Source: Sphingobacteriia bacterium 24-36-13
GTDB taxonomy: Bacteria; Bacteroidota; Bacteroidia; Chitinophagales; Chitinophagaceae
Direction: 5' to 3'
Assembly (NCBI GenBank): GCA_002281875.1
Contig: NCHN01000025.1
Span: 43,117-106,707 of the forward strand
DNA length: 63,591 nt
The position numbers were made by a program, and so were the translations under genes. Below the pieces are notes generated by a model, which was not told the origin of the DNA, did not search any database, and saw only the letters and a list, made by a program, of their open reading frames with translations. This document shows, piece after piece, positions 1 through 9,201 of this stretch. Position 1 is the stretch's first letter. Each line of letters opens with the position of its first letter.

Positions 1-724
1 GCGGCTTTGATCCCCACGAAACAATGCTTGCCTTTGTTGGCAATGAATAGGGTATATAATCGGATGCTATTATTATTTTACTTGCATTGGCAAATAATTT
101 TGTTTTCTCTGCTACTTTTTCTGTTACATTGGCAAACCCTTCATTGTGGGCATCGCCAATATTGGTGAATACTCCAACAGTTGGTTGAACTACTTCTGCC
201 AATGCTTGCATTTCTCCTTTTGCTGAAATACCCACTTCAAAAATGCCCAACTCATGTTGTTCATTCATTTGCCATACACTTAAGGGAACGCCTATTTGTG
301 AGTTGTAACTTCTTGGGCTTCTTACAATATTAAAATCGGGTTGTAATAACTGATACAACCATTCTTTTACAATGGTCTTTCCATTACTTCCTGTTATTCC
401 AATTACCGGAATAGTAAATTTTGTTCGATGATAGGCTGCAATAGCTTGCAACGCTTTAATGGTATTGGGTACTGTAAAAAATACTGCCTCTTTATATTCA
501 TTCGTATAAACAGCTTCGTCTATTACAAATGCTCGCACTCCTTGTTGGTAAACGTCTGGAATATAGGAAGCACCAGTTCTTCTAGGCCCTTTAATGGCAA
601 AGAATATACTCTGTGCAGGATCTACTATATTTCTACTATCGGTTACCAGGTATTGAATAATTGCATTGCCTTGGCCTTGAATAGGCTGTTGCAAAATTGC
701 CGCTATATCATTTAACTGAATCAT
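1..724 (-). CDS. murF: UDP-N-acetylmuramoyl-tripeptide--D-alanyl-D-alanine ligase (MurF), partial
   Basis: The first 241 codons of a gene running off the left edge of the window. The N-terminus begins MIQLNDIAAIL, and a Mur-ligase ATP-binding P-loop, GITGSNGKT, follows about 110 residues in. MurF adds D-Ala-D-Ala to the UDP-MurNAc tripeptide in the cytoplasm, the last soluble step of peptidoglycan precursor synthesis. The ATG at 722-724 lies inside the 3' end of the TerC gene (17-bp overlap), so the two are probably co-transcribed. In many Bacteroidota MurF is fused to alanine racemase; the window ends too early to see whether that holds here. Assignment to the Mur ligase family is firm; MurF over MurC/D/E rests on the N-terminal domain type. 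Confidence 0.85.
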   Translation of the reverse strand, partial: MIQLNDIAAILQQPIQGQGNAIIQYLVTDSRNIVDPAQSIFFAIKGPRRTGASYIPDVYQQGVRAFVIDEAVYTNEYKEAVFFTVPNTIKALQAIAAYHRTKFTIPVIGITGSNGKTIVKEWLYQLLQPDFNIVRSPRSYNSQIGVPLSVWQMNEQHELGIFEVGISAKGEMQALAEVVQPTVGVFTNIGDAHNEGFANVTEKVAEKTKLFANASKIIIASDYIPYSLPTKASIVSWGSKP

Positions 725-1715
725 CTACTACGTCTTTAGGAGTTCCTCTCTTTTCTAATACAATAGAATATAAAATAGAGCCTGAAATACATAATACAAT
801 TACGCCTAATGACAACGCTACCTGACTGGTCTTGCTCATCCACATACTCAAGTAGTGTTCACCCAACATTTTCACTCCAATAAATACCAACACAATGGCA
901 ATACCTTGTTGTAAGTAATCAAATTTAGTAACCGCTCCCCGCAACAAAAAGAATAAAGAACGCAATCCTAATACGGCAAAAATATTAGAAGTATAAATGA
1001 TCAATGGGTCTTTTGAAATACCCATTACTGCTGGAATTGAGTCTAGTGCAAATACCAAATCTATGGCAGCCAATAAGATAACAACTACAAACAATGTTGT
1101 ATAAGCAGGCTTTCCATTTTCACGTATCATATACTTTCCACCGCCATCGTGGTTTACCAATGGCAAGAAAGATTTTAAAAACTTATAAATTTTAGAATTG
1201 TGCGGATCAAACTGTTCTTCTTCGTTGGCTTTAAACATATGATAGCCAGTATAAATTAAAAACCCGCCAAAAATATACAGCAACCAAGAAAACTTAGCTA
1301 CTAGTGCTACTCCCAACGTAATAAATATTACCCTGAAAATAATGGCCATTAAAATTCCTAAAAGCAATACCCTTGAATAATATGCTTCCTTTACACCAAA
1401 TGAATTGAAGATTAAAATGAATACAAAAATATTATCAATACTTAAGCTCCACTCCATTAAATAAGCACTTAAAAACTCAAATGGCAATTGGTGCTTGCTC
1501 ACATCTGCTCCGCCGCTGTCTGCTGCTAATGCAGGTCCTTCTATCCACAAAAAAACAAAGAAAGCAATTGCTAGGCCTACCCAAAACATGGTTTGGTTTA
1601 GTGCTTGCTTAATAGTGATGCTTTTATTTTTTTTGCTCAGTAACCCTAGATCAAATATCAATGCAACTGACAATACAATTCCAAATACTAAATAAACAAT
1701 TTGATGTGCGTTCAT
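708..1715 (-). CDS. TerC/Alx family integral membrane protein
   Basis: A 335-aa polytopic membrane protein with about nine hydrophobic segments. The TerC family signatures are present: an acidic-residue membrane motif around residues 90-100 (SLSIDNIFVF) and a second around residue 215-225 (FALDSIPAVMG). Related proteins (Alx, MeeF/YceF types) export Mn2+ or other metals, or take part in tellurite resistance; the substrate here cannot be told from sequence. It starts 15 bp after the stop of gldFG and overlaps the start of murF, so it sits in a gldFG-terC-murF run on the minus strand. Confidence 0.85.
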   Translation of the reverse strand: MNAHQIVYLVFGIVLSVALIFDLGLLSKKNKSITIKQALNQTMFWVGLAIAFFVFLWIEGPALAADSGGADVSKHQLPFEFLSAYLMEWSLSIDNIFVFILIFNSFGVKEAYYSRVLLLGILMAIIFRVIFITLGVALVAKFSWLLYIFGGFLIYTGYHMFKANEEEQFDPHNSKIYKFLKSFLPLVNHDGGGKYMIRENGKPAYTTLFVVVILLAAIDLVFALDSIPAVMGISKDPLIIYTSNIFAVLGLRSLFFLLRGAVTKFDYLQQGIAIVLVFIGVKMLGEHYLSMWMSKTSQVALSLGVIVLCISGSILYSIVLEKRGTPKDVVDDSVK

Positions 1716-1730
1716 AATAATCGTTCAATA

Positions 1731-4190
1731 TTAAATGCTGTAGCGCTTTTTACGCCACCACTGAAATAAATAACCTATTACCAATATCAATACTACAGGT
1801 AATAATACATTAATCATTTGCCACAATGTTTTTTGCTCCTGTAATTTTTGCTTATTGAGTAGTCTTAAAACCACGGTTTTATTTCTACTCTCAAACAATG
1901 AATTATCAGATGAAAGATAATCTATACTATTCAGAAAAAATGCTTTATTGGCAAAGCGATAATTTTCCATTTGTATAAGTCCCATCGGCAAGGGTCCGGT
2001 TGTATTGCTAACTTCATTGGTAACAATATCTCCGTCTGCTACTACTATCTGCTTTCCAGCTTTAGTGGCTTTAGACAAATAAGGTCTTCCTGTATTGGCT
2101 GCTACAGAATCCATCACCGCCTTGGGCAATCGATTGCTAAACAGCGAACTAAATTTACCTTCTAATAAAACGGCTACAGGTACAAAACTTTTATTGAAGC
2201 TGTATAAGTCTTCCTGACTTTGTACACTGTTTAATGAAACCAATGCAGGGGATGGCAATATTCTACTATTGGTATCCGAAGCCAACAAAATGGTTTTCTG
2301 TATCCCCTTTGCCATTACGGTATCTATGCTCGATGGAAAAATGGGTAATACCCTGTCTAAATTTGCCGAGATAGGATTGGGTGTTCTTGCAGACAACAAT
2401 GGATAATATGGCCATGGCACTCGTTGCATTCGGATGCTACCATCTGGATTTTTTCCTATCACCAAAGGTATCTTTGAACAGTTGAGGTCTTGCAATAAAT
2501 CTCCATTAATTCTTACTCCATACTTAAATAACAATTCATCTAAACCCAGTCCTCTATCGAAAGCGGTATACTGTCCTTCGGTTCTTTTTAAACTATCTAA
2601 TTCCGCATGTAATTTATCGATGAACCATATGATATTACCTCCGTTCATTACATACTGGTCTAACTTCAAAAGGTCTTCTTCAGTAAAAGCTTGTTTGGGT
2701 TTTACTATTATCATTGTTTTGATAACAGCTGCATCTGGATATGCTTGTTTTAAATCGAATATTCCTAAGCGATAATCATTGCGCAAACTTTCTCCCAAAT
2801 CGTTCACTGTTAAATCGGTAGGTTCGCCATTCCCAACTACATAAGCAATGGTAGGCACTTCTTTTCGAATCAACTTATCAATGGCTGTTGCAAATTTATT
2901 TTCGAGCAATGCTTCTGCTGCATTTCTTGTTGCTTCAACATCTTCTTGTGGCTCTTCTGCTAGTACATTAAACTGTTTATAGATTTTTCTACTACTTCTT
3001 AAATCTACCGCAATTGGCAGCTGATTTTTTTGATAGTAAACCAATGCGCTCGGGATAATCAATTGGTTAATAGTAGCATCACCCGTTGATTGTTCAACGT
3101 TCAATTGCTCAAATACTACGCCCATTTTTTGTAAGCTGTCGTACAAAACAGCTTTAGCGGTATCATTGGGCAAACCCTCGCCTGGATTGCGAAAAACAAC
3201 CCTGATTTGATTGTTGGCATAATTATTAAAAGATGCCAAAATATCGCTAGTGGCTATGCTCAACTTTTTATAGTCAGTGGGTAATTCACCTGTTAAAAAA
3301 ACTTCTACTGTTATGGTAGAGTCTATATTTTCCAGCAATTCAATTGTTGAATTACTTAGTGTAAATCTTTTGTCTTCAGTTAAATCTAATCGATTACTAA
3401 TTAATGACCCTGCCACTGTAATGCTTACCAACAGTGCAACTGCAACGATTGCCTTTGGTGCCTTTTTGGGCTGTTTGGTTAATTGTAGTTGAGTCATATA
3501 CAAAAAGAACCCAATCACTGCTATAAAATAAATAATATCGGAAGCCGCTAATACACCTCTACTAATATTGGCTGCATGCAGTTGAATACCCATTAACTCT
3601 ATATAATAATCTGCTCCCCCACTAAATAAAGAAAGCTTAGCAATTGCAGTAAATCCTGCAAATAAAGCAAACGAAAGTAAGCCCCCTAACCCAAATGCAG
3701 CAATGGTATTATTGGTTACACTACTCGCATAAATACCAATAGCTGCAAACACTCCTGCCAATAAAAACAAACTGATATAACTTCCAACAGTTGCACCAAT
3801 ATCAATACCACCAGTAATACTTAATGCTTGCATAGAGAATGCATAAACAATAGTGGGCACCAATGCTATTAAAACAACAAATAGTGCGCCTAAGTATTTC
3901 CCAATAATAATTTGCCTTAAACTAAGTGGGAGGGTTTGCAATATTTCATAAGTACCTGTTCGTATTTCTTCTGAAATGCTGCGCATGGTAATTGCCGGAA
4001 TTAAAAACAATAATAACCATGGCATTAACTGAAAAAAGGGAGATAAACTGGCATACCCAAAATTGAGCAAACTGGTATCGGGGAAAACAAAAAACAACAA
4101 TCCAGTGAGCCCTAAAAAAACGCCCAAGACTAGGTATCCGGTTAAGGAAGCAAAAAATTGTTGCCACTCTTTTTTACAGATCATCCACAT
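1731..4190 (-). CDS. gldFG: Fused gliding-motility ABC transporter protein GldF-GldG
   Basis: An 819-aa protein. Residues 1-240 are an ABC-2 type permease with six membrane segments (contains PAITMRSISEEIRTGTYE, typical of GldF). After a further membrane segment at about 248-266, residues 270-780 are the GldG-type periplasmic ABC_transp_aux domain (RLDLTEDKRFTLS motif), and a C-terminal membrane helix ends in WWRKKR. In Flavobacterium GldA, GldF and GldG form an ABC transporter needed for gliding and associated with type IX secretion; there GldF and GldG are separate proteins, here they are one chain. A second in-frame ATG lies two codons downstream (4184) and could be the true start. No GldA ATPase gene is in view. 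Confidence 0.87.
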   Translation of the reverse strand: MWMICKKEWQQFFASLTGYLVLGVFLGLTGLLFFVFPDTSLLNFGYASLSPFFQLMPWLLLFLIPAITMRSISEEIRTGTYEILQTLPLSLRQIIIGKYLGALFVVLIALVPTIVYAFSMQALSITGGIDIGATVGSYISLFLLAGVFAAIGIYASSVTNNTIAAFGLGGLLSFALFAGFTAIAKLSLFSGGADYYIELMGIQLHAANISRGVLAASDIIYFIAVIGFFLYMTQLQLTKQPKKAPKAIVAVALLVSITVAGSLISNRLDLTEDKRFTLSNSTIELLENIDSTITVEVFLTGELPTDYKKLSIATSDILASFNNYANNQIRVVFRNPGEGLPNDTAKAVLYDSLQKMGVVFEQLNVEQSTGDATINQLIIPSALVYYQKNQLPIAVDLRSSRKIYKQFNVLAEEPQEDVEATRNAAEALLENKFATAIDKLIRKEVPTIAYVVGNGEPTDLTVNDLGESLRNDYRLGIFDLKQAYPDAAVIKTMIIVKPKQAFTEEDLLKLDQYVMNGGNIIWFIDKLHAELDSLKRTEGQYTAFDRGLGLDELLFKYGVRINGDLLQDLNCSKIPLVIGKNPDGSIRMQRVPWPYYPLLSARTPNPISANLDRVLPIFPSSIDTVMAKGIQKTILLASDTNSRILPSPALVSLNSVQSQEDLYSFNKSFVPVAVLLEGKFSSLFSNRLPKAVMDSVAANTGRPYLSKATKAGKQIVVADGDIVTNEVSNTTGPLPMGLIQMENYRFANKAFFLNSIDYLSSDNSLFESRNKTVVLRLLNKQKLQEQKTLWQMINVLLPVVLILVIGYLFQWWRKKRYSI

Positions 4191-4216
4191 GCCTCAAAAC
4201 TAAAGTTTTTATATGC

Positions 4217-4241
4217 AAAAACCCCGACGAATCGGGGTTTT
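4217..4241 (-). terminator. Rho-independent terminator after the isc cluster
   Basis: A perfect 10-bp inverted repeat (4218-4227 with 4232-4241) has a four-base loop that reads TTCG on the minus strand. It is followed on that strand by five T residues. It lies 30 bp after the iscA stop and before gldFG, so it should end the iscS-iscU-iscA transcript. Confidence 0.8.
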
Positions 4242-4270
4242 ACTATTGCAATTAAATTTATTTAACAAAG

Positions 4271-4627
4271 TTATACGGCAAAACTTTCTCCACATCCGCA
4301 ACTACGGCTGGCATTGGGGTTATTGAAATAAAATCCTTTGCCATTTAAGCCATCTGAAAAATCTAGTTCTGTATTTACTAAGTAAAGAAAGCTTTTTAAA
4401 TCGGTTACCACTTTCACCCCATTGTCTTCAAACACTTGGTCCATTGGTTTGATTTCGTTGTCGAAGTCTAGCTTATAACTCAACCCTGAACAACCTCCAC
4501 CAACTACACCTACTCTTAAGAAATAGCTTTCATCTCCAACCACACCTGCTTCTTCCATCAGCTGTTTTACTTTAGCCTTGGCTTTATCGCTTACGTAAAT
4601 ACTATTTTCTGTTGCTGTTTCGCTCAT
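4271..4627 (-). CDS. iscA: HesB/IscA-type iron-sulfur cluster carrier
   Basis: A 118-aa A-type Fe-S carrier. The three conserved cysteines are present: one in GGGCSGLSYKL near residue 45 and two in the C-terminal SCGCGESF. These proteins receive a cluster from the IscU scaffold and hand it to apo-proteins in the cytoplasm. It is the last gene of the iscS-iscU-iscA run, 18 bp after iscU and followed by a strong terminator. Whether it behaves like IscA or ErpA cannot be decided from sequence; the family call is firm. Confidence 0.9.
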   Translation of the reverse strand: MSETATENSIYVSDKAKAKVKQLMEEAGVVGDESYFLRVGVVGGGCSGLSYKLDFDNEIKPMDQVFEDNGVKVVTDLKSFLYLVNTELDFSDGLNGKGFYFNNPNASRSCGCGESFAV

Positions 4628-4645
4628 ACACTTTTATTAATGGTA

Positions 4646-5062
4646 TTAGTGAATTCTTTCTTCGAACACCAACTCTTCTAAACCATTCTTTTTTCTGTAA
4701 TCGTTGATGGCGCTTTTGATGGCGTCTTCTGCCAATACAGAGCAATGGATTTTTACTGGAGGTAAGTTTAGTTCTTCAACTAACTCCATATTATCAATAG
4801 CTACTGCCTGATCAAGGGTTTTGCCCTTTAACCATTCTGTTGCTAATGATGAAGAAGCAATTGCAGATCCACATCCAAATGTTTTGAATTTTGCATCAGT
4901 GATTACACCAGTTGCATCGTCTACCTCAATTTGTAAACGCATCACGTCTCCACACTCAGGAGCCCCTACTAAACCAGTACCAACATTTGTTTTAGATTTG
5001 TCTAGCGTTCCTACGTTCTTAGGATTACTGTAGTGATCAATTACTTTTTCCGAATATGCCAT
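4646..5062 (-). CDS. iscU: Fe-S cluster assembly scaffold IscU
   Basis: A 138-aa protein matching IscU over its whole length. It has the three cluster-ligand cysteines (in GAPECGDV, FGCGSAIASS and VKIHCSVLAEDA) and the LPPVK motif that in proteobacteria is bound by the HscA chaperone. The scaffold builds [2Fe-2S] clusters with sulfur from IscS. It lies between iscS (54 bp upstream) and iscA (18 bp downstream). No HscA/HscB/ferredoxin genes are in this window, although the chaperone motif is preserved. Confidence 0.95.
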   Translation of the reverse strand: MAYSEKVIDHYSNPKNVGTLDKSKTNVGTGLVGAPECGDVMRLQIEVDDATGVITDAKFKTFGCGSAIASSSLATEWLKGKTLDQAVAIDNMELVEELNLPPVKIHCSVLAEDAIKSAINDYRKKNGLEELVFEERIH

Positions 5063-5116
5063 GGTATGTTTATTTAATTTTAAATATATTTTTTTACTGA
5101 GAGATTCAAGCCACTA

Positions 5117-6334
5117 TTAATGGTGCGCCCACTCAATTTTATCCATATCTACTCCTTCCTTAAACATTTCCCATAATGGGCTCATGTCTCTTAGTTTCAA
5201 TACTGTTTCGCTAACCGATTTAATGGTATAATCAATTTGGTCTTCGGTAGTAAATCTTCCTAAACCAAAACGCAATGAGCTATGTGCTAAATCATCTCCT
5301 AAACCCAAGGCTTTTAATACATAGCTTGGTTCTAGTGAAGCAGATGTACAAGCAGATCCAGATGATAAGGCAATATTTTTATTAAAGCCCATCAACAATC
5401 CTTCTCCTTCTACATATTTAAATGAAATATTAGCTACATGTGGTAAGCGATGTTCACGGTTTCCGTTTACGTATGCTTCTTCTAATTGTACCAATGCAGA
5501 CTCTAATTTGTCACGCAATTTGCTTAAGCGTGCTGCATCATCAGCCATTTCTAAACGAGCTAGTTCGCATGCTTTTCCAAAACCTACAATACCTGGTACG
5601 TTTAATGTACCGCTTCTCATGCCGCGCTCGTGGCCGCCACCGTCCATTTGGGCAGTCACTTTTACTCTTGGGTTTTTACGACGTACATACAATGCACCAA
5701 TTCCTTTTGGACCGTACATTTTATGTGCAGTAAACGCCATGATATCAATACCATCTTTGTTTACATCTACTGGTATTTTTCCTACTGCTTGAACCGCATC
5801 AGAGAAAAACAACACCCCATTCTTTTTAGCGATGGCGCTGATTTCTTTTACTGGTTGTATTACCCCAATTTCATTGTTGGCATACATGATGGCAATCAAA
5901 ATGGTAGTTGGCTTAATAGCCGCTTCTAATTCTTTAAGGTCAATTAAACCATCGGGTTGAACCTCTAAATAAGTTACTTCGGCACCTGCACGCTCTAAAT
6001 GCTTACAAGTATCTAAAACCGCTTTGTGCTCAGTGGTAACAGTAATAATATGGTTACCCTTGGTTGCATACATTTCAAACACCCCTTTAATGGCAAGGTT
6101 ATCGCCTTCGGTTGCTCCTGAAGTGAAAATAATTTCCTTTGGGTCTGCACCTATTAATTTGGCAACTTGCTCACGGGCATAATCTACAGCTTCTTCTGCC
6201 TCCCATCCAAAAGGGTGGTTACGGCTGGCTGCATTACCAAAATGCTCGGTAAAATAAGGGATCATGGCTTCTAAAACCCTTGGATCCATGGGTGTAGTTG
6301 CATTATTATCTAAGTAAACAGGTAACTTCAACAT
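5117..6334 (-). CDS. iscS: Cysteine desulfurase IscS
   Basis: A 405-aa PLP enzyme that removes sulfur from cysteine for Fe-S cluster and thiouridine synthesis. Visible features are the N-terminal LDNNATTP motif, the PLP-lysine segment ([14 protein letters not shown]) and the IscS-type catalytic-cysteine loop SSGSACTS near residue 328-335. The open frame extends 14 codons further upstream to 6376, but the conserved protein begins [12 protein letters not shown], so the ATG at 6332-6334 is preferred. A TACTTTTG -7-like element sits about 30 bp upstream of this start. It is the first gene of the iscS-iscU-iscA set. Confidence 0.94.
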   Translation of the reverse strand: MLKLPVYLDNNATTPMDPRVLEAMIPYFTEHFGNAASRNHPFGWEAEEAVDYAREQVAKLIGADPKEIIFTSGATEGDNLAIKGVFEMYATKGNHIITVTTEHKAVLDTCKHLERAGAEVTYLEVQPDGLIDLKELEAAIKPTTILIAIMYANNEIGVIQPVKEISAIAKKNGVLFFSDAVQAVGKIPVDVNKDGIDIMAFTAHKMYGPKGIGALYVRRKNPRVKVTAQMDGGGHERGMRSGTLNVPGIVGFGKACELARLEMADDAARLSKLRDKLESALVQLEEAYVNGNREHRLPHVANISFKYVEGEGLLMGFNKNIALSSGSACTSASLEPSYVLKALGLGDDLAHSSLRFGLGRFTTEDQIDYTIKSVSETVLKLRDMSPLWEMFKEGVDMDKIEWAHH

Positions 6335-6362
6335 AAATGATTGCTTGTTTTTTCTATTAACA

Positions 6363-6370
6363 CAAAAGTA
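6363..6370 (-). promoter_or_regulatory. Bacteroidota-type -7 element upstream of iscS
   Basis: The minus strand reads TACTTTTG, matching TAnnTTTG, the -7 consensus of the Bacteroidota housekeeping sigma factor. It is 28 bp upstream of the chosen iscS ATG. I see no clear TTTG -33 element at the expected spacing, so this is tentative. Confidence 0.4.
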
Positions 6371-6385
6371 TAACAATAGGTTCTA

Positions 6386-6393
6386 TAATTTTG
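6386..6393 (+). promoter_or_regulatory. Bacteroidota-type -7 element upstream of mce
   Basis: The plus strand reads TAATTTTG, a match to TAnnTTTG, 63 bp before the ATG of methylmalonyl-CoA epimerase in the divergent iscS/mce spacer. No -33 partner is evident. Confidence 0.35.
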
Positions 6394-6456
6394 GGACCTT
6401 TGATACACAACGGTTGTTTTTCCTCAATTCGTAAGAAAACATATAAATAAATCGTA

Positions 6457-6858
6457 ATGAATAAAATTGAACATATCGGAATTGCCGTGAAAGACCTTGC
6501 CACCAGCATACCCCTTTTCGAAAAATTACTGAACAGCCCGTGCTATAAAACGGAGGAAGTGGCTTCCGAAAATGTGATGACGGCTTTTTTTAAAACGGGA
6601 GAATCTAAAATTGAGTTAGTGGCATCTACCGACCCAGCTGGGGTAATTGCTAAATATATTGACAAAAAAGGGGAAGGCATGCACCATATTGCTTTTGATG
6701 TAACCGATATTCAGGCCGAAATGAGCCGTTTGGTTGCTGAAGGATTTACCCTTTTGAATGAAACCCCTAAAAAAGGGGCCGACAATAAATTAGTTTGTTT
6801 TTTACACCCAAAAGGAACCAATGGGGTATTGATTGAACTTTGCCAGGAGATTAATTAA
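6457..6858 (+). CDS. mce: Methylmalonyl-CoA epimerase
   Basis: A 133-aa VOC/glyoxalase-fold protein that interconverts (R)- and (S)-methylmalonyl-CoA in propionate metabolism. The two VOC half-repeats are visible: the N-terminal IEHIGIAVKD and the later HHIAFDVTDI, each with a metal-ligand histidine, and the C-terminal glutamate ligand in GVLIELCQ. Length and motifs match the bacterial family. Its stop codon overlaps the stop of the convergent rnc gene by 4 bp, within TTAATTAA. Confidence 0.92.
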   Translation: MNKIEHIGIAVKDLATSIPLFEKLLNSPCYKTEEVASENVMTAFFKTGESKIELVASTDPAGVIAKYIDKKGEGMHHIAFDVTDIQAEMSRLVAEGFTLLNETPKKGADNKLVCFLHPKGTNGVLIELCQEIN

Positions 6859-7562
6859 AGTCCGAGCTTTTCAATAGCAACCTGTGCAGCTATTTGACTG
6901 GCGTCTTTTTTGTTGCCCGCTTTTCCTTGTGCAAATACTTCTCCGTCTAATACTGCATTCATAGTGAATACACGGCGGTTACCTTCTAATTTTTCTTCGG
7001 CCATATCAAACGTAATGGTCTTTCCATTCTTGTTGGCCCAACCAATTAATTTGTTTTTCAAATTAATATCAATCAATTCTAGGTCTTCCATAAACAAATG
7101 TGGTATCACAATTTGTTTCAGGATCCAATTTTGCGTTTTGGCATATCCCTTATCTAGGTAAACCGCTCCTATCAAGGCTTCTAGCGTATTGCCAAAAATT
7201 TGACTGGCTTTTAATGCATTGTCAAATTTGTTGTAAAAAGTGAGTTTACGCAATCCCATTTTTAAGGCAATATCGTTGAGCTGTTGACGATTCACCATCT
7301 TAGATCGCATCTCCGTTAAAAAACCTTCGCCTTTATAGGGGTATAATTTAAATAAGTAGTCTGCTACGACTGTGCTCAAGACTGCATCCCCCAAAAACTC
7401 TAAACGCTCATTGTTTTCATCGGGCGTTTCTTTAACAGAACGATGACTTAATGCACTGCGATAGAGTTGCAAGTTGCCAGGTTGTATACCCAACATATTG
7501 CTCAACTGCACTTCAAAATCAGTTGCTGCTTTTGGTTTAAATAACTTTATTAAAAATTGCAC
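6855..7562 (-). CDS. rnc: Ribonuclease III
   Basis: A 235-aa endonuclease specific for double-stranded RNA, acting in rRNA and mRNA processing. The catalytic signature NERLEFLGDAVLS is near residues 52-64 and the second acidic cluster (GNTLEALIGAVYLDKG) near 125-140. A dsRNA-binding domain fills about 165-233 and ends KKDASQIAAQVAIEKLGL. It is the last gene of an acpP-fabF-rnc operon and starts 4 bp after the fabF stop, an order widely conserved in this phylum. Confidence 0.95.
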   Translation of the reverse strand: MQFLIKLFKPKAATDFEVQLSNMLGIQPGNLQLYRSALSHRSVKETPDENNERLEFLGDAVLSTVVADYLFKLYPYKGEGFLTEMRSKMVNRQQLNDIALKMGLRKLTFYNKFDNALKASQIFGNTLEALIGAVYLDKGYAKTQNWILKQIVIPHLFMEDLELIDINLKNKLIGWANKNGKTITFDMAEEKLEGNRRVFTMNAVLDGEVFAQGKAGNKKDASQIAAQVAIEKLGL

Positions 7563-7566
7563 TTTA

Positions 7567-8820
7567 TTATGCTACGTATTTTTTCACGATAACGCATGCG
7601 TTGTGTCCGCCAAAACCAAAAGTGTTACTCAATGCCGCACGCACGGTTCTTTGTTGCGCTTTATTGAACGTGAAATTTAATTTTGGATCCAGTTCAGGAT
7701 CGTCTGTAAAGTGATTGATAGTAGGGGGGATAATATCGTAGATCACACTCTGGATGCATGCGATGGCTTCTATAACTCCGGCTGCTCCTAAGCAATGGCC
7801 TGTCATAGACTTGGTGGCACTGATATTTAAATTATACGCATGGCTACCAAATACTTCGGTAATGGCTTTGGCTTCTGCCCCATCTCCTAATGGTGTAGAA
7901 GTTCCATGTGTGTTAATATAATCAATTTCATCAGGCTGCATGCCCGCATCTTTAAGGGCTGCAATCATTACATTTCTTGCACCCAATCCTTCTGGATGTG
8001 GAGCAGTTAAGTGATATGCATCGGCAGTTGCGCCGCCTCCTGCAATTTCACAGTAAATTTTAGCGCCTCTTTTGATGGCATGTTCATATTCTTCTAGTAC
8101 CAAACAACCTGCGGCTTCTCCCATTACAAATCCATCTCTGTCTTTGTCGTATGGTCGGCTTGCAGTTGCAGGATCATCGTTTCTTTCGCTCATGGCTTTC
8201 ATGGCATTGAAACCTCCTACGCCTGCTTCACTAATAACGGCTTCTGATCCACCACTAATAATGATATCAGCCTTGCCCAGTCTGATGGTATCTACTGCTG
8301 CAATAATGCCATTAGTGCTAGATGCGCAGGCACTTACTACCGCAAAATTTGGACCGCGGAATCCATGACGCATGGAAATTTGTCCGGCCGCAATATCCAA
8401 AATCATTTTAGGAATAAAGAAGGGATTGAATCTTGGGGTACCGTCTCCGGTTGCAAAATTCTGTACCTCTTCCTGAAAAGTTCTTAGTCCACCTATCCCG
8501 CTGGCGAAAATCACACCTACTCTATCTGCATCAATATTTTCTTTATTGATTTGAGCATCTGCAACTGCCATATCACTTGCATACAACGCGAGTTGTGCAA
8601 AGCGGTCTAGCTTTCTAGCTTCTTTCTTTTCCATGAAACTGGTAGGATCAAAGCCTTTTACTTCACAGGCAAAACGGGTTTTAAATTTACTTGCATCAAA
8701 TAAAGTGATGGGAGCTGCTCCAGGTACACCATTGAGTAGTCCTTGCCAATAATCTTCTAGATTATTACCAATTGGAGTGATGGTACCTATACCAGTAACA
8801 ACTACGCGCTTTAATTGCAT
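7567..8820 (-). CDS. fabF: Beta-ketoacyl-ACP synthase II
   Basis: A 417-aa condensing enzyme for the elongation step of fatty acid synthesis. The catalytic cysteine is Cys165 in SACASS, and the two catalytic histidines lie in NTHGTSTPLGD and KSMTGHCLGAAG. The N-terminus MQLKRVVVTGIG is that of FabF. It is preceded by acpP (87-bp spacer holding a hairpin) and followed 4 bp later by rnc, so it is co-transcribed with its carrier protein. Confidence 0.96.
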   Translation of the reverse strand: MQLKRVVVTGIGTITPIGNNLEDYWQGLLNGVPGAAPITLFDASKFKTRFACEVKGFDPTSFMEKKEARKLDRFAQLALYASDMAVADAQINKENIDADRVGVIFASGIGGLRTFQEEVQNFATGDGTPRFNPFFIPKMILDIAAGQISMRHGFRGPNFAVVSACASSTNGIIAAVDTIRLGKADIIISGGSEAVISEAGVGGFNAMKAMSERNDDPATASRPYDKDRDGFVMGEAAGCLVLEEYEHAIKRGAKIYCEIAGGGATADAYHLTAPHPEGLGARNVMIAALKDAGMQPDEIDYINTHGTSTPLGDGAEAKAITEVFGSHAYNLNISATKSMTGHCLGAAGVIEAIACIQSVIYDIIPPTINHFTDDPELDPKLNFTFNKAQQRTVRAALSNTFGFGGHNACVIVKKYVA

Positions 8821-8842
8821 ACAACAAACCTGTTTATGTTAT

Positions 8843-8879
8843 AATCCGCCTTCTGGGGTAAAACCTCAAAAGACGGATT
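8843..8879 (-). other. Intercistronic hairpin between acpP and fabF
   Basis: Positions 8843-8852 and 8870-8879 form a 10-bp stem; the single non-Watson-Crick pair is a G-U wobble in the minus-strand RNA. The 17-base loop contains a possible short inner GG/CC pairing. No T run follows, so it is not a canonical terminator. It may be a processing, pausing or partial-termination site that lets acpP mRNA exceed fabF mRNA. Confidence 0.5.
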
Positions 8880-8907
8880 AAAATTATTCCTTACTAAATA
8901 GATATTC

Positions 8908-9144
8908 TTACTTAGCGTGCTCTTCTAAATAAGCAACTGCCTGACCAACAGTGGTAATGGTTTCAGCCTGCTCATCAGGGATAGAGATGTTAAATTCTTT
9001 TTCGAATTCCATAATTAATTCAACGGTATCCAAAGAATCTGCACCTAGATCATTGGTAAATGAAGCTTCGTTGGTTACTTCTGCTTCGTCTACGCCCAAC
9101 TTGTCTACGATGATTTTCTTTACTCTTGTTGCGATGTCTGACAT
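8908..9144 (-). CDS. acpP: Acyl carrier protein
   Basis: A 78-aa acidic four-helix protein. The phosphopantetheine attachment site is Ser37 in the GADSLDTVE motif. It carries growing acyl chains during fatty acid synthesis in the cytoplasm. It is the first gene of the acpP-fabF-rnc operon. A TATTTTTG -7-like element lies 25 bp upstream of the start codon. Confidence 0.97.
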   Translation of the reverse strand: MSDIATRVKKIIVDKLGVDEAEVTNEASFTNDLGADSLDTVELIMEFEKEFNISIPDEQAETITTVGQAVAYLEEHAK

Positions 9145-9168
9145 TGTTAAAGTTTTTGTTTACTGCGG

Positions 9169-9176
9169 CAAAAATA
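9169..9176 (-). promoter_or_regulatory. Bacteroidota-type -7 element upstream of acpP
   Basis: The minus strand reads TATTTTTG (TAnnTTTG consensus), 24 bp upstream of the acpP ATG. This would give a short leader. No convincing -33 element is visible. Confidence 0.4.
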
Positions 9177-9201
9177 TACATTTTATGGTTATATTAGTAA
9201 T

